This document shows, piece by piece, positions 1 through 13,100 of a DNA stretch of 64,000 bases. Each line of letters opens with the position of its first letter. Positions within the stretch are counted from its first letter, which is position 1. The notes under the pieces are model-generated. The model was not told the origin of the DNA and did not search any database. It saw only the letters and a program-made list of their open reading frames with translations. Both the position numbers and the translations under genes were made by a program. Source of the stretch: Heterotrichella gracilis (lineage: Eukaryota > Sar > Xanthophyceae > Tribonematales > Xanthonemataceae); contig JAULBX010002778.1 in NCBI GenBank assembly GCA_032358255.1, positions 62,001 through 126,000 on the forward strand. Direction: 5' to 3'.

Positions 1-462
1 CGTGCTGAGAACAACGTCACACAAAAGCGACACGGGTTCACTGGCTGAACGTTTGTTGTATAACGGTCAGCGGTTTCTTACAAATACACTTGCGGTGCCA
101 AAGGACTCTATTGAGCGACTCCCTGGGACTGGGTGCCGTGTTAGGCAAGCTCAGATACCGTCTGCCCCTTGGGTACACCAGCAGAGGCTGGGGATCGGTG
201 AGTGGGAATCAGGCTGCCCTTTTGGGCAACAAGTCTCAGTGTCTGGGGCAATGGAGGTGGTCACCAAGCCTTAGGTTGGTTACAGTAGATGCACATCAAC
301 GTTGCAGCGCCACACAATACAACAACACACTCCAGTAGACAGAGTGTCCACGATAGTCACAACGCGCAGTGTAATAACTATTTTGGGTGTTGCTCCACAG
401 CGAGGTGCACTGGCCGCCGTGTGGGGCACGCAAGGCAGCCAGGATGAGCCAGTCAGCTCTGC
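1..462. other. 3' flank of the VHS/GAT gene; no gene seen
   Basis: No convincing exon is visible. It probably contains the 3' untranslated region of the minus-strand VHS/GAT gene. On the minus strand a TGTAA motif (positions 280-284), the usual green-algal polyadenylation signal, lies about 180 bases past the stop codon. Assignment of that motif as the functional signal is inference. Confidence 0.4.
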
Positions 463-3400
463 TCACTTGAGCATGAGCAGGTCATCGAATGCATCGCGCG
501 TGCGCCGGGGCCCCTGGCTGCCCTGGCGCCACGCCTCGCTCACGGGGGAGGTGGATAGCCTGCAGAGGGGTGGGGGGACATGCTGTAGGAAGGGAATTGC
601 GGGGGTACATTGCCGTGCATACATCCTGCTCAACACTTGCGCAACATGGCCAGTGCACACTCTGTGTTCAGGCGCAGCACGGGTGCACACATCTGCCGTT
701 TCCACCTACCGGTGCTCCGCACGAGGAGGGGCCGCTGCCACAGGGACTGCCATCGGGGCCGCGCCATACCCCGCTCCAGGCCCGCCCCCATGCGCCATGC
801 CGTTGGGTTCATAGCGCCTGTAGCCGTAGCCATTGGCCACGCCAGGGGCTGGATGCATGGCCATGTGCCCGTTCTGCACCGGTGCGACTGCCATGGGGAC
901 GCTGTTGGTCCCAGGGAAACCGGCTGACTGATGGTGCTGCGGCATGCCAGCGTACATGCCAGGGTGTGTAGGGTAGGCGTCTGGCGAGGGCGCGCTGGGC
1001 GATGCCAGGGGTGTGTTGTATGCTGTGAGTGAGGGGACGCTGGCCAGCGATGGCATTGACGAGATGCCGCTGGTTGCCGTTGAGAAGGAGGCATTGTCTG
1101 AGAAGCCGGATTTGGCGCTGGTGGGCTCTGGGGGTGGGCACAGGCACGGATGGGTCAGATGGGTGTGCGGTGTGAGGAAAGCAGTGCATTGCCAGGGGTG
1201 GCACCTTGTGCGCGTGTCCATTACTCAGGGCAACTCCAACGCCAGCCGCCGCAGGCACACAAGTCACCCTCGCTGGGCATGGGTGCAGTGGGACGTACCT
1301 GCAGAGCCTGGCGATGCAAAGGGGTTGCCGCTGGCGCTGGGCGTGGGCGTGCCCATGGGGGCAAAGGGGTCGGAGGCGCTGGCACTGGCTGGGCCCAAGG
1401 TGGCTGACGCCATCTGGAATGATAGGAGGTCGTCCATCGGGGAGGCGGGTGCAGCAGATGGGCCAACCTCAGGGTGGGAGTCAAAGGAGCTGCACGCAAA
1501 GGGGAGGGGGGTTGATGACCACTACACACGCTTGGGTGCTGTGTATGCCTGGACCTTTGATTGGGGCTGGGGTGCATGGGTTGGGATATGCCCAGGGACT
1601 TACAGTAGGTCGATCAGGGGGGCGGGCTTTCTGGCTGCAGGTTGGATCTCGTTTGCTTCCTCCCTTGCTTCCTCCTCCTCATCTTGATCATCCTCACCGT
1701 CACTGGCACCCGCCATGGCCTGCAGGGAGAAGCACCATGCATTAATTTGGGGGCTCCAGACCAGCCACTGTCCTAAGGCCCACCAGCATAGGCCTCCGAG
1801 CATAGGGCACAGATGCCGTCATCAGGCAATGGCCATCTTGCTAATCGTAATGCATGTTTTGTTTGCAAATCAATTGTGTCCCATGAACGTCCCCTGGTTC
1901 CTTTGCGGAAATCTGTACCAATACCACCCGGTTGACGATTGCCGGGGCTGTGGTGCAATGCAGTACCCATGCCGCCCCACCCCCTGCACTAGCTAGGTTC
2001 CACCCACCGCCTCCAGCGCCTGCACCATTGCCCCTAGGTTGTCAAGCGTGTCCAGTGCAACCAGCGCCCAGTCGTTGGCCACCTCGCCCTCGAATCGGGT
2101 CAGCCCCGTCACATCCGCCTCAAAGTCCCCCCTGAACCCCTTCACCTCATCCAGCAGCATTTGCGCCTGGTGAAGGTCGTCCACGCGCGGGGAGGAGCAG
2201 GCCTCAATCTTGTCAGCCATGCGCTGCATGGGAAGCATCGTAGGGGTTCAGGTCTTGCTGGCTGTGGCGCAGGTGCAGTGAGGCGTTTCTGCACCATGCC
2301 ATACTTGCCAAGGCAAGGCAGAGCATGCAGGGGATTACGCAGGGCTGGGTGAGCATGCATCACCCGTTGACAAGGGTTGGCCAATCACATTCCATCCTTA
2401 ATCACAGCCCATGCCCATGTACACCCGCCACACAGCTGCCGAGCACAGAAAGCCATGTGTCCTGGCGCCTCCGCCTCCCTCACTTCTGCCGCTCACCTTG
2501 AGCTTGAGCATGTACAGCTTGGACTTATCCATGTCCTCCTCAACGCAGGTGGCGGCGCGGTTGAAGTGCGCCACATCCCCGTCACCCCCCGCCTCGCCCT
2601 CGCCCAGGTCCTGGCGGGAGTAGGAGCGGTGGCGCCGGCTGAATGAGGACATGACGCCGCTCATGGCACCGCCGCCGCGCGACCGGTCCTCCGCATACCC
2701 CGCCGACCGGCGCGCACTGCTGATGCGGTCCTTTGAGGCCATGGTGCGCTCGTACATGTCCCCGCCATGCTGCTTCAAAAAGGCAATGGCGGCCTTGTGC
2801 GCCAGGTCAAATGCTTCCTCGTCCGCCACCTTGCGGCCGGGGATGCGCTCCGTGATGGAGTACACGTCGGCGCACAGCTCGCGCTCGATGGGCTCAACCT
2901 TGGCGGGGCAGTCAGCAAAAAGCTGCAGGGGAGGGGTGGGTGGGGTGGGCAGGAGCCAGCACATGCGTGGCGTGCAATGGCATGGCGCGTGCAATTACGA
3001 GGAACATGGCATGGCGCGGTGGCTAATGGGATGGGTGGGATGGCGGAGCAGCTCATGGTGCATGGACCTCCACTGGGTTGGAGGGATGCTGCCGCTGGCA
3101 CGCGTGTTGCGTAATAATCTGAGCCGCGGCTGGTAAACGCTGATATACTAGTTCTCATTCTTAAAGGTGCATGGGACTAAGCATGCAGATGCCATTGGGC
3201 ATTGCCATGCCCTATGGTGCGCCTGGCCTCACCTTCTCCAGCAGGATGATTCCCAGCCACACCTTGTGCGGGTTGGACTGGTCCAGGCGGTTGCGGATGA
3301 GGTCAAGGAGCACCTGCACAGGCCAGGGGGGAGGCGTCAAAGAATGCAACACCGTACGCCCTGCCATGCCGTTTGCCCACACACATGAACAAAGTCAATT

Positions 3401-3679
3401 GGCGGGAACACACTGCAGACAGCAGTGCATTTCCTGCATGGGTGGGGCTCATTCCCCCCCTGGGCCCTCCATTCCTGGCCCTGCCCGCACCAGGTCTGTG
3501 ATGTCCCCGTCTGTGTTGACTATATCAACCACCTTCTGGTTCAGCCCTGCGTCTGGCTCCTGCAGCGTCTTGGCTGTTGCCTCCTGCATGAGCGTCTGCA
3601 GGTAGGCTGCGTGCACGTTGCGCGAGTAGGGCAGTCGCCCACTCAGGCCCTTCTTCAGCAGCTTGAGGGAGGAAGTCAT
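463..3679 (-). CDS. VHS/GAT-type endosomal adaptor (TOM1-like)
   Basis: Probable ubiquitin/clathrin adaptor acting on endosomes. Eight exons join in frame: 3679-3491, 3313-3233, 2922-2497, 2223-2008, about 1719-1602, about 1495-1299, about 1120-707 and about 560-463. Exons 1-3 read as a helical VHS/ENTH-type N-terminal domain (EPDAGLNQKVVDIVNTDGD, then NRLDQSNPHKVWLGIILLEK). Exon 4 has GAT-like helices. The C-terminal half is low-complexity and rich in adaptor motifs: a clathrin-box-like PLIDLLSF created across the exon 5/6 junction, MDDLLSF, DPF, an EH-binding NPF, and a terminal DAFDDLLML. This layout matches plant TOL/TOM1-like proteins, which serve as ESCRT-0 substitutes. The N-terminal domain is divergent, so an ENTH/epsin-type protein is the alternative. 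The start at 3679 is the first ATG giving the full N-terminal domain. Confidence 0.65.
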
Positions 3680-5232
3680 AGTGGCCACAAGGGGAGGGCA
3701 GGAGCCAGTGGAAGAGGATGGTGCTGGTTGGGTGGACTGGTCTCTGCAGTGGTGCGTTGAGTAGGTTTTGAGCGCATGGCCTTCTGAAACCATGGGGGTT
3801 GTGGGCGTGTGCATGCAGGGAGAAAGTTGCAAAAGGTTGGCTGGAAACCAAACTAGACCAGTGTTTGCAGACTAGAGCACTAACCGTGGCCACGGCAGCC
3901 TATCATACCACGCACTTCGCGCCTCTAGGACCCACAGTACTGCACACAGCAGTTGAGGTGTACTGCACACCAGCAGTAGGGTTTTCGTTGGGTGCAGGGC
4001 AGGTGGAGCGAGTGAATGGCTGACCACATTGTCCACCGGCACAGCGAGCGGCCAGAGCAAGCCTTGATTAAACTGGGCTGGTGCAACCCACAGACACGAA
4101 CGGCCACAGAACAGCTCTCTCGTTGACTGCGGTTAGGTCACCGGATGTGTGTCTCGGTGACCAGGTGCAATGCCCATCAGCTGGAAACGCCCCACAAACC
4201 TCACTGGTATGGATAGTAAACAAAGTGTAGACAACTAGCATCGAAGCCCGTTTGTGCTGCACACCGTGGGCACGTACAGGCACAGCCATTGTGGGCAGCA
4301 TCCGACCGAGTGGGGGTCTGTGAATGGTACTAAAACCGCGTCCCGCAAACCAACGTAACTACGAAGGGTCACACGACGTTGATTAAACGCAGTTCTATTC
4401 CCACGCGTGCACGTCCTAAACTCGTCAACCTACTTCTCACTTTAGTGGGCGACGCAGACACCCCACCAGCAGCCCCCAGAGTTTCTGCGGCAAGTCTGCA
4501 CAAAGGTCTCGGTCTGGCAACACAGCAGTTCCAGTACCCCGCTTTATTATAATAGAGGAACAGATCACTGACAAACCAACTTGATCCGGAAAATAGCAGG
4601 CACTGCCAATGACGAAATGGAGGCGTTGCTCGGAGGTTTCTTAGTTTCTCCGGTCGTTTTTCAACTTCCGCGACCTTGTCGATTCAGGGTTTTCAAGATT
4701 ATCGGAGCAGGGTTCAAGGACAAAGTAAAATCACAATGAATATTATCAAAAAATCCACTTTTCTCTGCTCTTTCATCTGTTTTGAACTGCCATCCGTAAC
4801 ACACCAAGTTGGGGCTCTCCAATCAGTCCAGGCTCGTGGGCCTGCCGCAGAAGGCGGATTGGGTGGTTACAAAGGTTATTTCTTCTTCTTTTCCAGCAAT
4901 AGAGTAGCAGTACACAGTGAACTTTAGAAAATAAAAGAAAAGGAAATAAAAGCCAAAGGCGTGCTTAAGGTGTTGTATACAGAGAACATCAGGTCACACT
5001 TGAACCCTCCCGGCCCTGTTGCAACAACGGCCTTGACAAGGCCGCTGGGGGTGTCACTAGTGAACCCCCATGAGTGTGTGGGGGGGGTTGTCACGTGCCC
5101 ACAGGAATGCCCTCGCGAGCATGACCGCCATTGCAACGTAGGACATCCGCTCTGTGCTCGCCCCCATCTAAAACCTGCCCCACCCCACCACACCCCTGCT
5201 GCCATGCGCCTCCTGCCACGCCCCCCGTGAAG
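3680..5232. other. Intergenic between VHS/GAT and Orai-like genes
   Basis: No exon could be supported on either strand. It should hold the promoter of the VHS/GAT gene and the 3' end of the Orai-like gene. A possible extra last exon of the Orai-like gene (minus strand, reading to a stop near 5091) cannot be decided by eye. A short GGCTGT microsatellite (five units) occurs just beyond, at about 5284-5308. Confidence 0.4.
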
Positions 5233-8175
5233 CTACCACCCCTGCTCCCACGCATGTCCTCCGCACCCCCCCACCCGCTGCCCTGGCTGTGGCTGTGGCT
5301 GTGGCTGCTGCCTGTTGCCGTGTGCCAGGGGGGGGTGGTAATTGGAGAGCCGTGGCTGGGCAAGGGCTGGGTACCCAGGGAAGAAGGCGCAACACTCTGC
5401 ACACATGCGTACACGGGTGGGTAGGGCACACACCGACACCCACACGGCATTACACATCAGTTTGGGCATGCCAAAGCAGCAAACACGCATGCGTGGGTAC
5501 TCGCACTGGTCAAAGGTGCACCCAGCGGAGCCAACACGCATGCCCCCCACTAGTCCCAACATCCATGTATGCAGGGCCACCCAGCGCTGCCGCACCATGT
5601 CGCTTGCGCCGCTGCCGCTGCTGGTGGGCCGCTTGATGGACAGGTGGCGCGACCCCGCAGTGTGCACCCCTGCGTGGCGCGGCTGCAGGTGCCAGTCAAA
5701 GGGCAGGCCAGCGGGTGCAATGGGGGCCACATGCTCCTCGTCCTGGGCACAAGGGGGGAGGGGAGAGAGACGGATTCAGCTTGGCTGGGGAGGGCGTAGA
5801 TGGGCAGGGAGAGAGGTAAATGCCAGGTCAGGTGCAACAGGCAGTGGCATGCACCCTGACACAACTTGCGGTACCGCTGTTGGCAAAGTAGTTGCATATT
5901 TGCTGTACCACTACTGGCAAATAACTCAATGTACCGCTCCAGGCCTTGGTGTTGCCCCAAGTTGCCCCAAATGAGCATCCCCACCCACCTTGAAGCGCGT
6001 GCGCCCCCCCAGCAGGTGCTCCGCCCAGCTGCCCTGTGAGAACAGGAAGTACAGGAATGCCAGCAGCAGGATGGCGCTCATGGCCACGTTGGTGGAGGTG
6101 CCGCTGGGGCCGGGGAACTTGAGCCAGGCTGCAATTGCCAGGTTTGCAAAGAACAACGGCGTGCCTGCGCTGAACATGAGGAAGGCGCGGCGCCACTCGC
6201 CCTCGCACCGCGCGTTCCAGTGGTTGAGGAAGTTGCGGCGCGGGGCGGGGGGGCGCGCACCAGGGGTGTACCTGCACAGGAGGGGGGTGATGAATTATCA
6301 CCATCACTGATAATGGTTACATTTTCCGCGATGGTCAATGGCCAACTATGAGGAGCCACTGTGTGCAGAGTGGTGCATGGTCATTTCCATCAAGCTGCAT
6401 ACATGCGCGGCCCATGGCACCTTGTCCAGGACGCCACACTGCATCGTGCACCTTGCCTACTGCCTGACAGGTCAAGAGCTGCTGCCACATTGTATGATAT
6501 CCACCACACGCCACTGGCATGCGCAACCATGACACACGCCCATGGCATTCCTTCCAGTGCACCCATGCACCACTACAGGTGCCGGACAATGCCTTGCTTG
6601 CGTGTAGCCTGCTTCCCCCTTCTGTCCCTCCCCCTTATCTCCCCACCTTATCGCCCACCCCCTGCACTCGCTCATGAATGCCGCCTCCTCCTCCTCAGCA
6701 ACGTATGCCCGACCAGTCTTGAGGATGGATGCGTGGATAAGGGAGCACATGACCATGGAGTTAAGGGTCAGGCCAACCTGGAGGGTGAGGAGGGGGGTGA
6801 GGGTGGGGGATCATCACCAGCGATGGGTGGAGAAACTGTGGTACCGGCCAGGTTGCCTGTGCAGCAGTGACGGTAGCCAAGTGGCTCGCTGCGGCAGCGC
6901 GAGCAGAGCGAGGGGCAAACAGGGGGGTATGAACGTGCAGGCAGTTTGCGGCGCAAGGTGCAAGGTATCAGGGCCATATCAGGGGCAATGTTAGTGGGTT
7001 GCAAGCAGCAGGGGCATGTGTGTGCCTGGGTGTGCAATGCGGAGTGGCCGCACCACCAGCGCCGTCGTCACTCCAAACAGAATGACCAACCACTCCGGCG
7101 CCTGCGCGCTGTCAAAGCTGAACTGAAGAAAGCCGGCCACAGCAAAACCTGTGCATGGGTAAGGAAGGGTGGCAAGCGTGTCATGCGGGTGGACACTGGC
7201 AGAGAGGGCTACGACTGCTCGGCCACTGCCACCCGGCTGCCTAGGTGCTTCCTCCAGGCAGCGCACACGTGCAGTGGAATGTGCAACATCGCTGCTGCGG
7301 GGATGTCCCCCACTCCACGATGATCACATGGCCAAAACATCCCTGGCACATGTTCACATACTGCCCATTCAACCCACACCTGCACATTCAGGATGTTCGC
7401 AAGACCCTAACAAACACCCTGCACACGCGATGATCCCCTGCCATGCCCTCCCCTACCTTGCCCACCCACTACACATCCCACCCCCAACCACACCTGCGAT
7501 GAGCGCGGACAAGTTTGAGATGCCCTTGAGCTGCTCAGCGCGCTCCTCCACATCACGCCGGTTCTTCTCAACAAACCTATCCCATAGCACCCGCGCATTG
7601 TCAAGCACGCGCTGCTCAATGTCCTCACACCGCCAGGCACGCTCCTCCGACCTGGGGATGTGGTGGGAGGTGGGCGGGCAGGCGGGATAGGCCAGGGGGA
7701 ACTGCTGGCAAGATGTAGATAATCACAGGGTTGAATGGAGGAGTATGACGTGCAGCAAATGGGCTGCCTGGTATGTCATGGTACATCACATGCACCGCTG
7801 GGCACCAGGTGTGGTAGACATGGCACAGGCAGGCAGCCTTGGGTGTGACATAGTGTATGGCCCTTGACATGGCACAGCCAGGCCATGCGCCACGCCGCTG
7901 CAACTGCCTCCAACAATAGCCCTGCTTGCACCCATCCTTACTGCATCCATCAGCACGTCAAGTCGAGCAGTGCATGCGGGACGGCACCAAACTACAGGGT
8001 TTTGCTCAGGGACGCACTGGAAGTCCAGCCCCGCCTCCGCCCACCGCCGTTCCTGCCCCCTCCAGGCCAGGTCCTCGCGCCGCCATGACCGGTCCTCCTC
8101 ACGCCAGGCGCGGCTGAGGGCGGTGTCCAGCCCAGTCAGCACAGCCTGGGCAGTATCAAAAAACGCCTCCGCCAT
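5233..8175 (-). CDS. Orai-like calcium channel (CRAC family)
   Basis: Four-helix membrane protein resembling Orai, the pore subunit of store-operated Ca2+ channels. Exons: 8175-~8017 (charged N-terminus), ~7650-7497 (charged helix ending at NLSALIAG), ~7155-7050 (TM1, GFAVAGFLQFSFDS, and start of TM2), ~6785-6667 (rest of TM2 joining as TTALVVGLTLNSMVMCSLIH), ~6275-5990 (TM3 LFFANLAIAAWLKF and TM4 LLLAFLYFLFSQ), and a last exon from ~5745. Joins through TM1, TM2 and TM3 keep frame. Conserved with animal Orai: the LK before TM1, SAL, GF, the D four residues after the filter position, and the WxKF after TM3. The two acidic positions of human Orai1 (E106, E190) align with Q and N here. The C-terminus is uncertain: the last exon is open to 5233 and may be spliced earlier. 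Orai homologues are known from green algae and non-seed plants. Confidence 0.78.
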
Positions 8176-10104
8176 GGCACGTGAAACCCTAGCTTAGGGT
8201 CCTGCCACGGCCGGCAAGAGGGACCCGGTGGAGGTGGCGAAGTGGTGCGGCTGGGCTCAGGTGGGTGCAACGTGTTCAGGCTGTAGAGTTGCCAAGCCCA
8301 TTAGGCCAAGGGTGCACAGACACTACTGCGCAGCACCTAGTGTGACGTGGTAAACGCAGATAGCCCGCTCCTGCTATGAAGTCACCTGCGTTGTACGGGG
8401 TAAACTTGTTTGGTTACTTCCGAGTAGCTGGCTAAGGCAATTGGGTCCAGGTTTGCCACGGCAGACCAGTGACATGTGCCCTGGAGCATATGCATGCACA
8501 TATGCATGCATATGGTTCCGGGTCAGGTAGAACCATGCCCAGCAGAGGGTGGACCTGGATATGCGCAGGCGGCCGTTGGGTTTACTCCTATGGAGTCGGA
8601 GGTCAACGAGGGAGGTGGAGCCGCGCAGCAGCAGAGGTCGGGTGCTGAACAGCGTTTCACCTCTGCAGTCACCACCAGTCCACCTGTGTTCGCACATACG
8701 CTCACCTGCACCTCCACACCGCGGCGTCACCAGCATATCCGGTAGTCAACAGTAAACAGAAACGACTTTGATCAACAGAAAGACTCATTAAATCAAGTCG
8801 ATTTAAGATATTCATGATAAAATAAAATAAAATAAAAAAAACGAAACATTATTTAGAGAATGACCTGCACTGCATGTCTATCACTGATAGTATCAGCGTG
8901 TATCCTGGTGATACAGAGTACACTAGTGCCTTTGTCTGTTACTTGCCATGTTTGAAGCATGACTTTCGCTGCAACCAGGGTTTCACCGTTTGAATTTCTT
9001 GTCAGAAACGTCGCTGGTTTGGCCGCGTAGGCCTCCAGCTGGCAACACCACTGGGTACTTGCTAACTCGTTAACTGGGGAGCGCAGCCTTGCTGGGTGCA
9101 GACATTGCGGGTTTAGAACCCATAAACACAACTAGTGCAGCTTTGCATGAGGCCAGGCCGCAAGGTGGGTAGCTGATCCACCTGGCTGCATAACCGCAGA
9201 CTCTGAAACTTTGGCACTCTTAACTGCAGAACGCTCTTACCTCTTGCTGTCGGCCTTGCCGTATGTTTAAAACGGACTATGTCAGTCAGTGAAGTGGGTC
9301 CCTCGCTGGGCGCGCAGTGGTTATGAAACACATATATGTATGCATGCAGTGTTGCATGCGCCAGGTGGCAATGTGCAGCAAAAGCCCGCCAGGCTAGGGC
9401 AGCAACGCCAGTCTTAACCGCTGAAATTGGGGTTGCCCACTGTACGATTGTAACTCCGTGCCCCTGATTGTGCAACATCTTTAGGGTCGTTTGCAGTACA
9501 TTTGGTGAACGCCAGTTGAAAACGCATGTCCGCTGCTGCAGCATGGGTTCACGATCACCAGCACCGCATACCCTGGTGGGACAACACGCAACTGCACCGT
9601 GCACTGCCCATTAGCTCCCCAGCCTCCTGCATTCCATACAGCTGCCACAAAGCTGCCACTCTTTTGTCTACACCACACAGCACTCACCACCCTCCAAGCC
9701 ATGGCTGCACCACACTTTACCCAACCCACTTGTTACCTGCAGCTCCTCCTGTGAAATATCCTACCAGCGCCACCACCAGTGCACCCCATCAGCAGCCTTT
9801 CGCCTAGTCCATGGTGCGTGTGACCCGCCCAGCCTGATGCGTCCGCACTGACAGCCTCCACCCACCCACCCGGCAACAGCCACTCCTGCAACCCCAGCAC
9901 AGGTAGGAGGGGACCACACTGTACACCCGTACACTTTGAACCACCCAGCACACAACCAGCAACACAGCAAACTGCCAACCCCGCGCGTCATGTGTGCTGG
10001 CGTGCTCACCGCTATTCCCAATTGGGACACCCTCCCCCCCCCCACCTCGTCCCCCCCCACCTCCCCCCACCGCACCCACACCCACCACCATCCCCCTCAG
10101 GCCC
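8176..10104. other. Divergent intergenic region, Orai-like / LRR genes
   Basis: Separates two divergently transcribed genes and must contain both promoters. No exon was supported. It includes an ATGCAT-rich palindromic patch (about 8487-8516) and an A-rich tract of AAAAT units (about 8817-8841). Short TMs or signal-like ORFs here look like chance. Confidence 0.4.
8817..8841. repeat. AAAAT-type A-rich simple repeat
   Basis: Four to five units of AAAAT followed by an A run, in otherwise GC-richer intergenic DNA. A 3' relic of a retroposed sequence is possible but no element body was recognised next to it. Confidence 0.7.
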
Positions 10105-13100
10105 ATGGCGCTGCCTGTGCGCACCGCGGTGCTGCTGGCCCTGGTGTGCTGCCTGGGGCTGGTGCAGGCGGCAGCAGCGGCGCCAAGCAACAAGAAGCCG
10201 CCACCTGCGCGCAAGCGCCCGCCACCCAGAACAAGCACCAAAAGGCCCCCACCTGTCAAGGGTACCAAAAGGCCACCGCCCGTCAAGAATACCAAAAGGC
10301 CCCCGCCCGCCAAGAGTACCAAAAGGCCCCCGCCCGTCAAGAGTACCAAAAAGTCCCCGCCTCCCAAGCGCCGGCCACCACCCCCGCGGCGCAACCCGCC
10401 GCCGGCACCCCCACCACCCAACGCATACCCCACCGCACCAGGTAAGCAAAAACATTTGAGATACCATTACAACAAAAAAGGAGCAAATTTCTGGTGCCAA
10501 GTGGGCCCAGTGCCATGTTCACCCTGCACACACGTGACCATGCCATGCGCCTCAGCCTTGTGGACCCAAAATTTGCCTCCATCCAGCACACCACACCGCT
10601 GTTGCCCTTGCCCCCGCACTGCCCCACCCCCCACCCGCCTTGCCCCCACCCGCAGCCTGGAGCCTGAAGGGCGCAAGCGCGGGCGCCAGCAGCAGCGCAC
10701 CCCACAGCAGCCCCGCCAATGCCATTGATGGAAAATCCGCCACTGTGTTCACCAGCCGCCGCCAGGTGGCGCCCATGTGGTGGCTTGACCTGGGCCCCGG
10801 GGCCAACGTTGCGGTGGTCAGCGTGCTGCTCAAGCTGCCAGGTGGGTGACGGGGCTGCCTGCTGAGGGCGTGGCCATGGGCATGGCAGTGCGAGGCCATG
10901 CATGCATGCAGGGTGCGGGCATGCCAGCATGTGGCGGACGCTGGAGGCTCCTTTGAGCCGCCTGTGAGGCACAACACAGGCAGGGTTTGTGTCCTCCCCT
11001 TCTCACCCTCACCCTCCCCTGGCCCGCAGCCCCGCTGTCCAACTACGAGATCCGCATGGGCAACACCCCGCCCGGCACACAGAGCGACTCCCCCAACGAC
11101 CTGTGCGCAGCAGATGACATCGATGCGCTGCTGTCAGACACGCTGGTGGAGTGCCTGTCGCCGCCGCCCAGCGGGAGGTACCTGTCGGTGGCCACAGCGC
11201 CTGGGGATGGGCAGACGCTGGTTCAGCTGGCGCTGCAGGACGTGGCTATCTATGGGGTGAAGGGACAGGTGGCGGCGGAACGTGCGTGCGGGGGATGGGT
11301 GTGGGGAGAAGGGGGGTTGGGGGTTGAGGCAGCAAGGGGGTAGTGCTGCGCCTGCTATGTGTTGCGCGTGCCGCCGTGTGTTCGTTGTACATTGTACATT
11401 CATGTCGTATGCGCTACCCACTCCTGATTCGCACCATATGCGTGGCCCTGGACTGCATGTGAGGATTGCATGTGGGGATTGCACATGAGGCAATGCATGT
11501 GGGGATTGCATGTGGGGGTTGCATGTGGACAATGCGGAACGAGGCCATGGTCCCACACCCACCTCAGCCCCCCTCACTCACCCCCACCTCCCGCCCTGCA
11601 GGCGCTGCCCTGTCTGACATGTACGACTCACTGTCTGAGGGCTCTGACGGGCTGGTGTGGCCGGATGACACCTGGCCGTGCATCAGCAACTGGACGGGGG
11701 TGACCTGTGACACAGCCAAGCAGGCGGTGACGGCCATACGCCTGGCCAGGCGGGGCCTGGTGGCAAACATCCAGGATGTGCTGGTGTCCTTCAGCAACTT
11801 TGCCGGATTGTCAACACTGTGAGTGGCGGTGGGGTGTGGGTGGCATGGTGGGAGCATGTGGCTGCGCTTGTACCACATGCACTGTCGGGGTTACCTGCAA
11901 TGCACCTGCACATTGATGATATTCCTTCCCATGCACTGTGGTCACGCTTTCCCCCCTGGTGCAGTGACCTGAGCGGCAACAGTTTGACCGGCGAACTGCC
12001 CACAGACCTAGCGCCATTTTTCAATGGGAATTCGCCACTCACAATGTAAGGACAACACTCGCATGCTGTACGCAAGGTCTGCCTGTGCACGTCATCTGCG
12101 GTCCTGCATGCAGCAGGCGTTTGCTTGGAAGGCTGTCATGGACCCCCTGCAGGCACCTGACCTTGCCACTCACCTCGCAGGAACTTTTCTGGCAACACCC
12201 TTGACGGACCCCTGCCCGACCACCTGCCGCCGCGTGTGGCCGCATTGTGAGTAATTATCCATTTCAATGCACCCCGATGTGTTCTCACACCGCATGCGTG
12301 GCCCACTGTGCCATCTCCCTACGCCTGCACCACACTTTGCTCATGCTTGGACCCCGCACAACGCCTCCCACCTGAGGGGCACACCGCGTATTCCATTGTT
12401 TACATAAAACCAACAATTGTTTTTTGTCACATGCCTCCTGCACATGCCACAACCTTTTGCTGCCAAGTAGATGATATCTGATCTCCCCCTTTTCCTCCCC
12501 GCAGCTCTGTTCGCGGCAACCAGCTGACCGGCGCCCTGCCCACAGCCTGGTTCACGGCATCGCAGCAGTGGCTCCAGAACGCGTACGTGGCCTCAACCCA
12601 CACATGCAACCGCATGTGTTGCATGGCCACAACTTCCATCGCACACCCCGCTGCTCGCCCTGTACTCCCACACCTGTGCATACAAGCTGCCTTGTGGAGC
12701 AGCTTGCATATCATATGCGTGCAGCATATGGGCATGGTGGTGCACTCACCTGGTCGCCCCCCTCCTCCCCGTCCCTCACCCTCCCTCCCCTTCCCTTGTG
12801 CAGCGTGCTGGACCTGTCGGGCAACATGCTGACAGGCAGGATAACAACCGACTGGGGCGCACCAGTCACAAGAACGTACGTGCTGCACTCATGCCTGTGC
12901 ACATGCGACACCTGGCGCTGCACCACACGCGCTTGACATGTCACCCACTTGGCCTGCATCACTGCCGACCAACTGGTCATGGGAAAACCTTGACAATCCC
13001 TGGCCCTGGACCACACCACATTGATGCATCCTCAAATGCCTAGCTTCCACACCATGTAACACTGGTTACATACCCATGCCCACCCCCCCCCCCTCCACCC

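Noticed and set aside
9059-9125. Possible tRNA T-arm (gggtttagaaccc)
   Set aside because: No matching anticodon arm, D-loop or acceptor stem could be folded around it.
9804-10500. Long Gly-rich minus-strand ORFs opposite the Pro-rich exon
   Set aside because: They are antisense shadows of the proline-rich coding repeat.
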